Source: Candidatus Poribacteria bacterium (GTDB lineage Bacteria; Poribacteria; DTPJ01; WJIO01). Taken from it: DNA of 17,736 nt. A model generated the notes under the pieces. It did no database searches and was not told the origin of the DNA. It was given only the letters and a program-made list of their open reading frames with translations. Of the stretch, positions 1 through 7,341 are shown piece by piece; positions within the stretch are counted from its first letter, which is position 1, and each line of letters opens with the position of its first letter. A program made the position numbers and the translations under genes. The DNA is taken from the NCBI GenBank assembly GCA_014730235.1, contig WJIO01000246.1, positions 1 to 17,736 on the forward strand. Reading direction: 5' to 3'.

Positions 1-95
1 CCTGCTTCAAGCTTTTTGAAAAAGCTTGAGCAAAAAGGAATAAGAGTTTCGCAGGAATGACAGCCTGATAGCATTTTCATTTGCTAGTGTCTCTT
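1..95. repeat. Truncated MITE-core hairpin repeat with an inserted palindrome
   Basis: Positions 47-90 (TTTCGCAGGAATGACA, then a GATAGCATTTTCA-type stretch) match the right half of the hairpin core seen complete at 14406-14445. The left arm CCTGCTT is at 1-7. Between the arms, in place of a 4-nt loop, lies about 39 nt containing an odd palindrome (10-bp arms 8-17 and 19-28 around G18). The MITE-type right inverted repeat expected after about 90 is not present. The window edge hides the left part. Confidence 0.5.
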
Positions 96-170
96 TAAGC
101 ACTGCAACATCTGGTTTTAGTTAATTTTAGAAATATCAGTAAAAACTTAAAATATCCCCGAAAATATTCT

Positions 171-320
171 GGTTACTTCTTTTGCTAAAAAATGAATGTA
201 ACTTTTTATCATTCCTGAAAAAGCATGAATGACAAAGTTTTATACTGATTTTTGGTATAATTATTCATTTTTAGCAATTACATACAAATATAGGTTATTC
301 CCCAATTAAAACGAAGAACC
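171..320. repeat. Degenerate MITE-like element with nested palindromes
   Basis: The left end GGTTACTTC (171-179) and right end CGAAGAACC (312-320) resemble the GGTTCTTCC/GGAAGAACC tips of the intact elements at 1657 and 14313. The right end can be aligned further back, through TTATT at about 294, with gaps. Inside are an inverted pair TTGCTAAAAAATGAAT (182-197) and ATTCATTTTTAGCAA (263-277), and a decayed hairpin core (ATTCCTG...CATGAAT, 211-230). The flanking 8-mers (163-170 and 321-328) do not match, so no target duplication survives. This is probably an old copy. Confidence 0.4.
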
Positions 321-366
321 AGAGGCTTTCTGAAAAACACTTAATACTACCCCTTGCTTTTAGTTT

Positions 367-738
367 TTACTCCTCCAGAACTTTCTCCAACTTGCTTAAT
401 AATGTTGGCATACTAAATGGTTTTACAACATAATCATCAGCACCAATCTTATGAGATTTAAGTATGGCTTCACTTTCACCTTTTGCGCTAAGCATAATTA
501 TGGGTATATGCTTAGTGCTGTCATCTTCCCGCAGTTTAGCGCATACTTCGTATCCATTCATCTCAGGCATCATAATATCAAGTAAGATAAGATCAGGTTG
601 TTCTTTTTTTGCTTTTTCAATACATTCTATGCCGTTACCTGCTGTAATTACCTGGAAAGAATAAGACTGGAGCATAAAAGCCGCAGTTTCAACAATATCA
701 GGTTCGTCATCCACGAGAAGTATTCTGTTTTTGGTCAT
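367..738 (-). CDS. Single-domain response regulator (REC only)
   Basis: The 123-residue protein is one CheY-like receiver domain with no output domain. Visible residues are the acidic pair D10/D11, the phospho-acceptor D54 in LILLDIMMP, S84 in the IIMLSA strand and K106 in VVKPF. All five canonical receiver positions are present, so it should be phosphorylatable. The ATG is preceded on the minus strand by GAGGTTGG. The gene starts 12 nt after the stop of the upstream REC-PAS gene, so the two are probably co-transcribed. No histidine kinase lies in the window, so the donor is unknown. Stand-alone receivers usually act as phospho-relays or bind a partner protein. The family call is firm; the pathway is unknown. 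Confidence 0.93.
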   Translation of the reverse strand: MTKNRILLVDDEPDIVETAAFMLQSYSFQVITAGNGIECIEKAKKEQPDLILLDIMMPEMNGYEVCAKLREDDSTKHIPIIMLSAKGESEAILKSHKIGADDYVVKPFSMPTLLSKLEKVLEE

Positions 739-750
739 TTATATCCAACC

Positions 751-1524
751 TCACACTTCTATAGAATTTTCAGTATTATCCCGGATAAAAACAATAAATT
801 CATTACCAGCACTTGCAACCACCCGGGCTTCATAGTTTTTAGTATCATTATTCAGCGAAAAGCTATAGTCAAAGTTCTGAGCTTCTCCGGTTTGTTGCGA
901 TTTTTGACCAGAATTCATTATTTTTTCTACGATTTCTCTGGGCATTAATTCCTCTATTTTTCTGCCAATAAATTTATTTTTCAATCCAGCGGTTTCATTA
1001 CTGGCTTCCTTATAATCCAGAATTTCACCGTTTCCACTAACACGTATAATTTCATCAGGAATAGCGTCAAGTATTGACCGGTTTCGTTCTTCACTAATGC
1101 GCAGGGCTTCTGTCTTTTGTTTTAGTTCCTCCAGCACCCTGTGCCTTTCCATAGCGTAATTTATAGAGCGTACAAGATGACTGCCGTCGGCTTTATCTTT
1201 GATAAGATAATCTTGCGCACCTTTGTGAACTACATCCAGAGTGAGTTCTTCGTCATCAAGACAGGACAAAATTACTATGGGAACATCCGGGTTTTCAGCG
1301 TAAACAGCCGCAAAAGTCTCACTCCCCCAGCTATCAGGGAGAGAGAGATCCAGTAATATTATATCTACATTGCCTTTTCTGAGTCTTTCAAGTCCTTCCT
1401 GAAGAGTCTCAAAACATTCCAACTCAAAATCCTCGATCATATCTTTATTCAACATTATTTCTATAAGTTCAGAATGGTCTGTATTATCTTCTATCATCAG
1501 AATTTTAATTGTTCTGTCTTCCAT
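751..1524 (-). CDS. Response regulator with REC-PAS architecture
   Basis: The N-terminal receiver (about 5-122) shows E12/D13, phospho-acceptor D59 in IILLDLSLP, S87 and K109 in YLIKDK. A short charged helical linker (about 124-148) leads into a PAS domain (about 145-252) that begins with SEERNRSILDAIPDEI. The protein ends right after the PAS domain at 257 residues, with no kinase, GGDEF, EAL or DNA-binding output. It is therefore a sensor-adaptor rather than a transcription factor. It is the first gene of the minus-strand pair; AATGAGGTT precedes the ATG at about 7 nt. Signal transfer to the neighbouring single-domain REC is plausible but inferred. The PAS ligand cannot be told from sequence. 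Confidence 0.9.
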   Translation of the reverse strand: MEDRTIKILMIEDNTDHSELIEIMLNKDMIEDFELECFETLQEGLERLRKGNVDIILLDLSLPDSWGSETFAAVYAENPDVPIVILSCLDDEELTLDVVHKGAQDYLIKDKADGSHLVRSINYAMERHRVLEELKQKTEALRISEERNRSILDAIPDEIIRVSGNGEILDYKEASNETAGLKNKFIGRKIEELMPREIVEKIMNSGQKSQQTGEAQNFDYSFSLNNDTKNYEARVVASAGNEFIVFIRDNTENSIEV

Positions 1525-1656
1525 TTTTAAACCTCATTTAACACTTCTGAAGATAAGGAAATTGTTTTCATAATATTCATAATAGTGCAAAGGATTTATC
1601 CCCCATGTTCTGGTATCGGCATAAATTCATTATTACTTTAGATAAAAAAGATTAAT

Positions 1657-1776
1657 AGTTCTTCCGGGCTTGGTGTATTTATAATTGAAAATTTTCTCAG
1701 CTTGTCATTCCTGCGAAAGCAGAAATGACAGCATAAAGAAGTTTCTTATCTTTACCACACTGAACCCGGAAGAACC
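1657..1776. mobile_element. 120-bp MITE, ISL3-like ends, perfect 8-bp target duplication
   Basis: Left end AGTTCTTCCGGGCTTGGTGT and right end (read inward) GGTTCTTCCGGGTTCAGTGT are imperfect terminal inverted repeats. Directly outside both ends stands AGATTAAT (1649-1656 and 1777-1784), an exact 8-bp target-site duplication. The core is a hairpin with arms 1703-1714 and 1719-1730, a GAAA loop and one mismatch. There is no coding capacity, so it must have been moved in trans. GG-starting GGTTCTTC tips and 8-bp duplications are typical of the ISL3 transposase family; that assignment is from family knowledge, not a search. Confidence 0.85.
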
Positions 1777-1795
1777 AGATTAATTCACTTATTCA

Positions 1796-1824
1796 TTGAC
1801 ATGTTTTTTGTAAAATCTTATAAT
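1796..1824 (+). promoter_or_regulatory. Perfect-consensus sigma70 promoter for the GH51 operon
   Basis: TTGACA (1796-1801), a 17-bp spacer and TATAAT (1819-1824) match the bacterial housekeeping consensus at every position with ideal spacing. Transcription should start near 1831, giving a leader of roughly 50 nt before the ATG at 1885. The -35 begins 11 nt after the MITE target duplication, so the MITE sits where an upstream regulator or UP element would act. Confidence 0.8.
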
Positions 1825-1884
1825 GCAAGGTATCAAGCGACCTGGTTTATGGCAAAGTCAATCTAAGATTAGCAGGAGGATTAA

Positions 1885-3954
1885 ATGCCTATATATATTA
1901 TTCCATCAGTAATGTTAATAATCTCAGGTATATATTCACAGCAGGATAAAAACATAATTAGCTATGAAAATAAGCAGGAAGATTTTCAGATTCAGGTATA
2001 TGCTGATGAAAAATCGGGAAAACCAATAACAAGGAATCTATACGGCAAATTTACTGAGCATCTGGGACGTAATATATATGGAGGTATGTGGGCACAAATA
2101 TTACAGAACCCGGGTTTTGAAGGCTGGAAATACTGGGGAAGAGACTCTGAGGATAGAAAAAAACGTATACGACATTATACTGGCCGTTTTGGTCTACCTG
2201 ATATAGCGGAAAACTATGAAAAGAATACCGCCCCTTGGTGGATTCCCTATGGCCGCGGCGATATAGATTACCAAATGAATGAAGAAGCCTTTAACTCTGA
2301 ATATTGCCAGAAGATAGTCCTGGAATCCCTTCAATCACAGCAGGCAGGTGTAGCTCAACCCCTTTTTCTGCCTACCCACAGACAAAGCAGGTATGAATTT
2401 TCCTTTTATGCGAAGGTTGAAAAAGCCTGTAAAATTCACATCTCTATACGCGGTATAACCGATGAGGATCGCATACTGGCTGAAACAACTGTGGACATAG
2501 ATGGTAAAGACTGGAAGCGTTACACAGCAGGTTTTGAACTATCCGAAAAGCTAGAAAGCGGAACTCCCGTACTGTTTGTTATGGGTCTTACAAAACCAAA
2601 CACCCTTTATCTGGATCAGATGGCCCTATTCCCTGTGGATCATATAGATGGTTTTGATCCTGATGTGATAAATATGATAAAGGATTCAAAACTGCCACTG
2701 CTTCGCTATCCTGGTGGAAACTTCGTTTCAGGCTATCGTTGGAAGGATGGCATTGGCCCCATAGACCAAAGAAAGACTACCCTGAACTGGGCCTGGAACA
2801 TGATCGAGTATAACCATGTGGGAACAGATGAATTTATGGCCTTCTGTAAAGCTGCTGAGACTGAACCCATGATATGTTTAAATGCCGGAGACGGCTCTCC
2901 TGAAGAAGCCGCTCAATGGCTGGAATACTGCAACGGCAGCACAGATAAGGAATATGGTGCGTTAAGGGCGAAAAATGGGCATCCAGAACCTTATAACGTG
3001 AAATACTGGGAGATCGGGAACGAACTGTACGGAGGCTGGCAGATTGGACATTGTTCACCGGAAGAATACGCGCATAGATACGAAAAGTTTTATAAAGCTA
3101 TGAAAGCCGTTGATCCAGATATTCTTATCATAGCCAACGGACAGGACAAGAAATGGAATGCACCCATAGTCCGGGAAAAACCGGGTATACTAAGAAGTCT
3201 TTCCATTCATACTCTTATTGGCGGCGGAACTCCTGACGATGCCGACCCGGATGAGGTTTTTGAATCCCTTATGGCTTATACGTTCTTTTATAAAGAACAT
3301 CTGAAGGAACTGGCAGAGCAAATGGGTCAGACAGTGGATAAACCTATGTTCGCTATCACAGAGCTTCAGATATTCACCAACAAACCCATGCTCCCAAACA
3401 ACAGCACTCTAAGTGAAGCCCTGTTCTGGTCGGGCATAGTCAATACATGTATACGTCTTAATGGGCTGGTTGAAATGGTTACTCACAGCGCTCTGGTAAA
3501 TCACGGCGGCGGTTTGCGAAAAGAACGGGAAATTGTATACGCTAACCCTGTTTATTATGCCAGAAAGCTGTATTCCACCCAATCGGCAACCATACCTGTC
3601 CGAACCAATATAAGCTGTCCCATGTTTAAATCCACCGACAGGTATACACCTGAGAGTATAGAAACACCTTATCTGGATGCAGTGTCTCTGCTGAGTGACG
3701 ACGGCAAAGAATTAAATGTAATTGTTTCAAACCGACATCCAAAAGATAATATGGAATTTAAAATTATACTTGATGGTTTTAAATCATCAGATAAAATAAA
3801 GGTAAAGACTATAACAGGTAAAAGCTATATGGACAGGAACACCTGGGATAATCAGGAAAATGTGAAGATAACAGAAACTGAGATTGATTATTCAAATGGT
3901 AATTTCTCTATTCCTGCTCATTCTATTGTAATGTATTTATTTGATAGGGATTAG
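1885..3954 (+). CDS. GH51-type alpha-L-arabinofuranosidase
   Basis: This 689-residue glycoside hydrolase of clan GH-A removes terminal alpha-L-arabinofuranosyl groups from arabinan, arabinoxylan or arabinogalactan. Visible landmarks are GKFTEHLGRNIYGGMWA near 54-70, a carbohydrate-binding-like beta insert (about 100-250), RYPGGNF (274-280), WEIGNE with the predicted acid/base E380, SIHTLIGGG (440-448), and AITEL with the predicted nucleophile E493. A C-terminal beta domain ends in PAHSIVMYLF. The first 17 residues are hydrophobic but lack a basic n-region, so export is uncertain. AGCAGGAGG sits 6 nt upstream of the ATG and supports this start. It heads the operon behind a consensus promoter. 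GH51 also contains endoglucanases, so the exact substrate is inferred. Confidence 0.9.
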   Translation: MPIYIIPSVMLIISGIYSQQDKNIISYENKQEDFQIQVYADEKSGKPITRNLYGKFTEHLGRNIYGGMWAQILQNPGFEGWKYWGRDSEDRKKRIRHYTGRFGLPDIAENYEKNTAPWWIPYGRGDIDYQMNEEAFNSEYCQKIVLESLQSQQAGVAQPLFLPTHRQSRYEFSFYAKVEKACKIHISIRGITDEDRILAETTVDIDGKDWKRYTAGFELSEKLESGTPVLFVMGLTKPNTLYLDQMALFPVDHIDGFDPDVINMIKDSKLPLLRYPGGNFVSGYRWKDGIGPIDQRKTTLNWAWNMIEYNHVGTDEFMAFCKAAETEPMICLNAGDGSPEEAAQWLEYCNGSTDKEYGALRAKNGHPEPYNVKYWEIGNELYGGWQIGHCSPEEYAHRYEKFYKAMKAVDPDILIIANGQDKKWNAPIVREKPGILRSLSIHTLIGGGTPDDADPDEVFESLMAYTFFYKEHLKELAEQMGQTVDKPMFAITELQIFTNKPMLPNNSTLSEALFWSGIVNTCIRLNGLVEMVTHSALVNHGGGLRKEREIVYANPVYYARKLYSTQSATIPVRTNISCPMFKSTDRYTPESIETPYLDAVSLLSDDGKELNVIVSNRHPKDNMEFKIILDGFKSSDKIKVKTITGKSYMDRNTWDNQENVKITETEIDYSNGNFSIPAHSIVMYLFDRD

Positions 3955-4023
3955 TAGATAACCAGAAAGAGAATCAGAAGATCGTTTACTTAAATTGTAA
4001 TTTAATATTTGGGAGGAACAAAT

Positions 4024-5175
4024 ATGGATTCATTATCAAACTTTAACGTTTTTATGCCAACAAAAATACTATTTGGTATTGACAGAGTCTCAGAGATCGC
4101 CGACGTGGTATTTGATCACGGCGAAAGGGCCATGATTGTCACCTATGAAGATTTGACAGGACTGGAAAAAACGGTGGAGAGGATCGAAGCCCTTCTGGAA
4201 GAAGGCGGAATCGCTGTAACTAAATATACTAAAATAAAGCCGGATCCCGGGGTTGAGATAATAAACAAAGGTGCAGAACTGGCCAATGAGGACGGCTGTC
4301 AGGTAATGATTGGTGTAGGCGGCGGAAGTGCCATTGATGCAGCCAAGGCCATAGGTGTTGTGGCAGTCAACGGCGGTGATGCCTGGGACTACGCTGTATG
4401 CAATCCGGATGTTAAGAAATATGATACATCCTTGCCTACTATTGCAATCCCCACCACATCAGGCACAGGGAGCGAGGTAACACCGGTAGCCGTTATCACC
4501 AACCAGAAGATAAAATCCAAAGGAGCCATGTCCAACCCGGTGAATATACCCAAAACTGCCATTGTTGATCCTGAATTGATGCGCACCATGCCTCCTGGTC
4601 TTACGGCTTCTACAGGTGCAGATGCTTTGGGACATGCTATGGAGGCCTATATTTCGGTTAAAGCTACTCCATTTGTTGAACCTCTTTCCCTTGAAGCTAT
4701 AAAGCTGATATGGAACAATCTGCCTATAGCTTACAGAGAAGGATCGAACATGATGGCCAGGGCAAACATGGCCTGGGCCAGCACTATATCAGGGATGATG
4801 CTGGTGCAGTCTGGAGCTACAGGTAATCATTCCCTGGCTCAGGCTTTAGGAGCACATCTGCATATACCTCACGGTGTTGGTGTAGCCATAGGAACTCCTG
4901 TATTCCTGGAGTATGCAAAGATAGAAGCGGCAGATAAGTATATGCGTATAGCCCAAAAGCTGGGTATGGAAACAAATGTAGATGGCTTTATAGACAACGT
5001 AAGGCAATTTTTAAAAGACCTGGGACTTCCAACCGATCTTAAAGATAAAGCTGATAAAGTGGACATGCGGGCCCTGGTGGAAAACGCCATGTTCAACGCA
5101 CCGGCGGCTCTGGTTAATACGCCAAGAGAGGTTACACATAGGGATATGGATAGGATAATTTCGGAATTATTCTAA
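4024..5175 (+). CDS. Iron-containing (group III) alcohol dehydrogenase
   Basis: This is an NAD(P)-dependent oxidoreductase that interconverts alcohols and aldehydes or ketones. With the ATG at 4024 it has 383 residues, the usual family length. The nucleotide-binding GGGSAIDAAKAIG is at 99-111 and TTSGTGSEVTP at 144-154. The four predicted metal ligands are all present: D200 and H204 in TGADALGHAMEA, H269 and H283 in GNHSLAQ and HIPHG. An in-frame TTG at 4009 lies partly inside the ribosome-binding site (GGGAGGA, 4011-4017), so I prefer the ATG. It follows GH51 by about 70 nt and precedes the URO-D gene by 41 nt. Next to sugar genes, a FucO-like lactaldehyde reductase role is reasonable but unproven; methanol or diol oxidation is the alternative. 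Confidence 0.92.
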   Translation: MDSLSNFNVFMPTKILFGIDRVSEIADVVFDHGERAMIVTYEDLTGLEKTVERIEALLEEGGIAVTKYTKIKPDPGVEIINKGAELANEDGCQVMIGVGGGSAIDAAKAIGVVAVNGGDAWDYAVCNPDVKKYDTSLPTIAIPTTSGTGSEVTPVAVITNQKIKSKGAMSNPVNIPKTAIVDPELMRTMPPGLTASTGADALGHAMEAYISVKATPFVEPLSLEAIKLIWNNLPIAYREGSNMMARANMAWASTISGMMLVQSGATGNHSLAQALGAHLHIPHGVGVAIGTPVFLEYAKIEAADKYMRIAQKLGMETNVDGFIDNVRQFLKDLGLPTDLKDKADKVDMRALVENAMFNAPAALVNTPREVTHRDMDRIISELF

Positions 5176-5216
5176 CACAGAGGCGCGTTAAGAAGGATGA
5201 AAAGGATAGTTGTATT

Positions 5217-6275
5217 ATGACCTCAAAAGAAAGGGTTATGGTTACCCTGAATTTCCGGGTACCGGATCGTATCCCCAAGTTCGATTCATTCTGGAGCGAA
5301 TTTGCAGGCAAATGCAAACGCGAGCTAAATCTGCCTGAAAACACAAACATGTACGAACATTTCAGCATTGATTTTGCCATAGCCGTAGCTGATGAAACTC
5401 CCTTCCCGACCCGACGCGAACTTATATCCGATGACGGCAAAAACAGGATCGAAAGGGATTCATGGGGACGTATAATCCGGACTGCCAGAGGTGGTTATTT
5501 CTATGAAGAACTAGAAGTAAGTGTTAAAACAAGGAAAGACCTGGATTCCATAAAATTTGATTCACCTTATCTGGATTCTCGCTATAACGGATTTGTAAAA
5601 ACAGTAGAAAACCTGAGAGATAAACGATGTGTGTTCTGTAAGACTGGCGGGCCTTATATCAGGACATCCTTTTTGAGGGGTAAGACCAATTTTCTTATGG
5701 ATATAGCCGGCGATCCGGAATTCGCCAAAGCTATGGCTGACCGGGTGGCGGATCATATAGCGGAAATAGGCAAAGAATCCCTGCGTCGAGGCAATTTATA
5801 CGATACCGGACTATGGATATACGACGATATGGCCTATAATCACGGCCCCATGATGTCACCAAAATCTTTTGAGAAAATATTTTTGCCAGGTTACAAACGC
5901 ATGGTCAAAGCCTTTAAAGATGCGGGGGCAGCTAAGGTTATACTCCACAGTGACGGCAATATCGGGCCTGTACTGGATATGCTTATAGATGCGGGAATAG
6001 AAGGCATAAACCCGGTTGAACCTAAAGCCGGACTGCATATACCTACCCTCAAAGCCAAATACGGTAAAAAACTTTCGTATATAGGCGGTATGTGCAATTC
6101 CCTGACTTTACCAAGAGGCACAAAGAAAGAAATAGAGAGACAGGCCATGGAGATAATCGAAGCAGGAAAGGACGGCGGCGTGGCTATCGGAGCACATTCT
6201 ATCGGACCTGATATACCTGTTCGTAATTATGTTTATTATCACAATACAGTAATGGAAAGGGGACGTTATAGATGA
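5217..6275 (+). CDS. URO-D-superfamily protein (MtaA/CmuA-like methyltransferase)
   Basis: The 352-residue protein has the TIM-barrel pattern of the uroporphyrinogen decarboxylase superfamily: MTSKERVMVTLNFRVPDRIP at the start, DDMAYNHGPMMSP (203-215), VILHSDGNIGPVLDMLIDAG (241-260), INPVEPKAG and SYIGGMCNSLTLPRGT (287-302). The H244-x-D-G motif is typical of the divergent branch, which includes corrinoid:CoM or THF methyltransferases, rather than true HemE. No other haem genes are nearby, which also argues against HemE. No corrinoid-binding protein lies in the window. AAAAGGAT precedes the ATG by about 9 nt. Its TGA overlaps the ATG of the radical SAM gene (ATGA), implying translational coupling. 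The substrate is unknown. Confidence 0.85.
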   Translation: MTSKERVMVTLNFRVPDRIPKFDSFWSEFAGKCKRELNLPENTNMYEHFSIDFAIAVADETPFPTRRELISDDGKNRIERDSWGRIIRTARGGYFYEELEVSVKTRKDLDSIKFDSPYLDSRYNGFVKTVENLRDKRCVFCKTGGPYIRTSFLRGKTNFLMDIAGDPEFAKAMADRVADHIAEIGKESLRRGNLYDTGLWIYDDMAYNHGPMMSPKSFEKIFLPGYKRMVKAFKDAGAAKVILHSDGNIGPVLDMLIDAGIEGINPVEPKAGLHIPTLKAKYGKKLSYIGGMCNSLTLPRGTKKEIERQAMEIIEAGKDGGVAIGAHSIGPDIPVRNYVYYHNTVMERGRYR

Positions 6276-7279
6276 CGGAAGCCAGATGGTATCGTAAATT
6301 ATCGGATAATAGAGTTAAATGCAATCTATGCAACCATGGATGTTTAATTCAGGATGGCAACAGGGGCATATGCGGTGTGCGGGAAAATAAAGACGGCACG
6401 CTTTACAGTCTGGTCTATGGAAAGGTTATAGCTACTCATGTTGATCCTATCGAAAAAAAGCCTTTATTCCACTTCTACCCGGGGACAAAGATATTTTCCA
6501 TCGCCACAGTAGGCTGTAACTTCAAATGCACCCACTGTCAGAACGCGGATATTTCCCAGATGCCTGTGGATCACAAACGTATATCGGGACAAGATGCAAG
6601 TCTGGAACAGATTATACAGATGGCAGAGCGAACAAATTGCAGCAGTATTGCATATACATATACCGAACCTACAATTTTCATGGAATACGCCTATGATATA
6701 GCTAAATTAGCCAACGAAAAGGGCATCAAGAACGTGTTTGTATCCAATGGCTACATGACAGAGGAGGCGCTGAGGGACATCAGTCCTTATCTGGACGCTG
6801 TTAATATTGACCTCAAAGGCTTTACCGAAGAGCATTACCGGGAAATATGCGGAGCACGACTTAAACCGGTATTGGATACCCTGAAGCTTATGAAGGAATT
6901 GGGAATATGGGTCGAAGTTACTACCCTGGTAATTCCAACGATCAACGATTCTGAGAAAACTTTAAAGGGAATAGCTGAATTTATCCTGAGTTTAGGGTCT
7001 GAAACACCATGGCATGTCAGCCGATTTCATCCCACATATAAGTTGATGAACCTTCCATCCACGCCGATAAGCACAGTGATAAAGGCCAGGGAGATAGGTC
7101 TGTCAGTTGGATTGAAATATGTATACAGCGGAAACGTACCGGGGGATGATGGTGAAAACACATACTGCCCTGACTGTGGAAAAGTCGTTATACCCAGATA
7201 TGGCTATAACCTGGAAAAAAGACATTTAACGGATTCTAAGTGTGAATTCTGTGGTGAAAAGATTGATATTGTGCAATGA
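6272..7279 (+). CDS. amrS: AmmeMemoRadiSam-type radical SAM enzyme
   Basis: This 335-residue protein is related to pyruvate formate-lyase activases. The N-terminal Cys cluster (C17, C20, C24, C34 in CNLCNHGCLI...GICGVR) is followed by THVDPIEKKPLFHFYPG, typical of the AmmeMemoRadiSam family. The 4Fe-4S motif C82-x3-C86-x2-C89 (GCNFKCTHCQN) comes next. YTYTEPT, FVSNGY and VNIDLKG complete the radical SAM barrel, and YVYSGNVPG is near 283-291. A C-terminal zinc-ribbon-like tail has C299/C302 and C324/C327. The usual partners (MEMO and AMMECR1 domains) are not in this window. It is joined by 4-nt overlap to the URO-D gene. The family call is strong; the cellular reaction is poorly understood. 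Confidence 0.88.
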   Translation: MTEARWYRKLSDNRVKCNLCNHGCLIQDGNRGICGVRENKDGTLYSLVYGKVIATHVDPIEKKPLFHFYPGTKIFSIATVGCNFKCTHCQNADISQMPVDHKRISGQDASLEQIIQMAERTNCSSIAYTYTEPTIFMEYAYDIAKLANEKGIKNVFVSNGYMTEEALRDISPYLDAVNIDLKGFTEEHYREICGARLKPVLDTLKLMKELGIWVEVTTLVIPTINDSEKTLKGIAEFILSLGSETPWHVSRFHPTYKLMNLPSTPISTVIKAREIGLSVGLKYVYSGNVPGDDGENTYCPDCGKVVIPRYGYNLEKRHLTDSKCEFCGEKIDIVQ

Positions 7280-7341
7280 ATTATAAAAACATGGATCTCT
7301 GGAATTCCTGTAAGGTTTTAACTATAAAAAGAGGAAGCAGT

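Larger units (their letters stand above)
1..366. other. Gene-free region made of degenerate hairpin repeats
   Basis: I see no credible gene here. It lies downstream of the minus-strand REC gene. It holds a truncated hairpin repeat (about 1-95) and a degenerate nested palindrome with MITE-like ends (171-320), each listed separately. Positions 96-170 and 321-366 show nothing recognisable. I see no clear intrinsic terminator for the minus-strand operon. A TATAAT at 256-261 has no convincing -35 and no plus-strand gene behind it. Confidence 0.7.
1525..1884. other. Divergent intergenic region with MITE and promoter
   Basis: This region separates the minus-strand response regulators from the plus-strand GH51 operon. 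It holds a 120-bp MITE (1657-1776) with its target duplication, a consensus sigma70 promoter (1796-1824), and a roughly 50-nt leader ending in AGCAGGAGG. Positions 1525-1648 must contain the minus-strand promoter. Only weak AT-rich candidates such as TATTAT are visible there, so I do not call one. Confidence 0.7.

Noticed and set aside
233-261. Plus-strand promoter with TATAAT at 256-261
   Set aside because: There is no -35 at proper spacing and no plus-strand gene downstream; it lies in a palindromic repeat.
1810-1884. Riboswitch in the GH51 leader
   Set aside because: The leader is only about 50 nt, and I see no conserved stems or known aptamer motifs.
4009-4026. TTG start for the Fe-ADH at 4009
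   Set aside because: The TTG lies partly in the ribosome-binding site GGGAGGA; the ATG at 4024 has correct spacing and gives the usual family N-terminus.
5217-6275. True uroporphyrinogen decarboxylase (hemE)
   Set aside because: The motifs fit the divergent methyltransferase-like branch, and there are no haem biosynthesis neighbours.
7276-7341. Earlier ATG for the TolB-like gene at 7276
   Set aside because: It would place 22 residues before a clean signal peptide; the ATG at 7342 has its own ribosome-binding site. Some translation from 7276 by coupling cannot be excluded.
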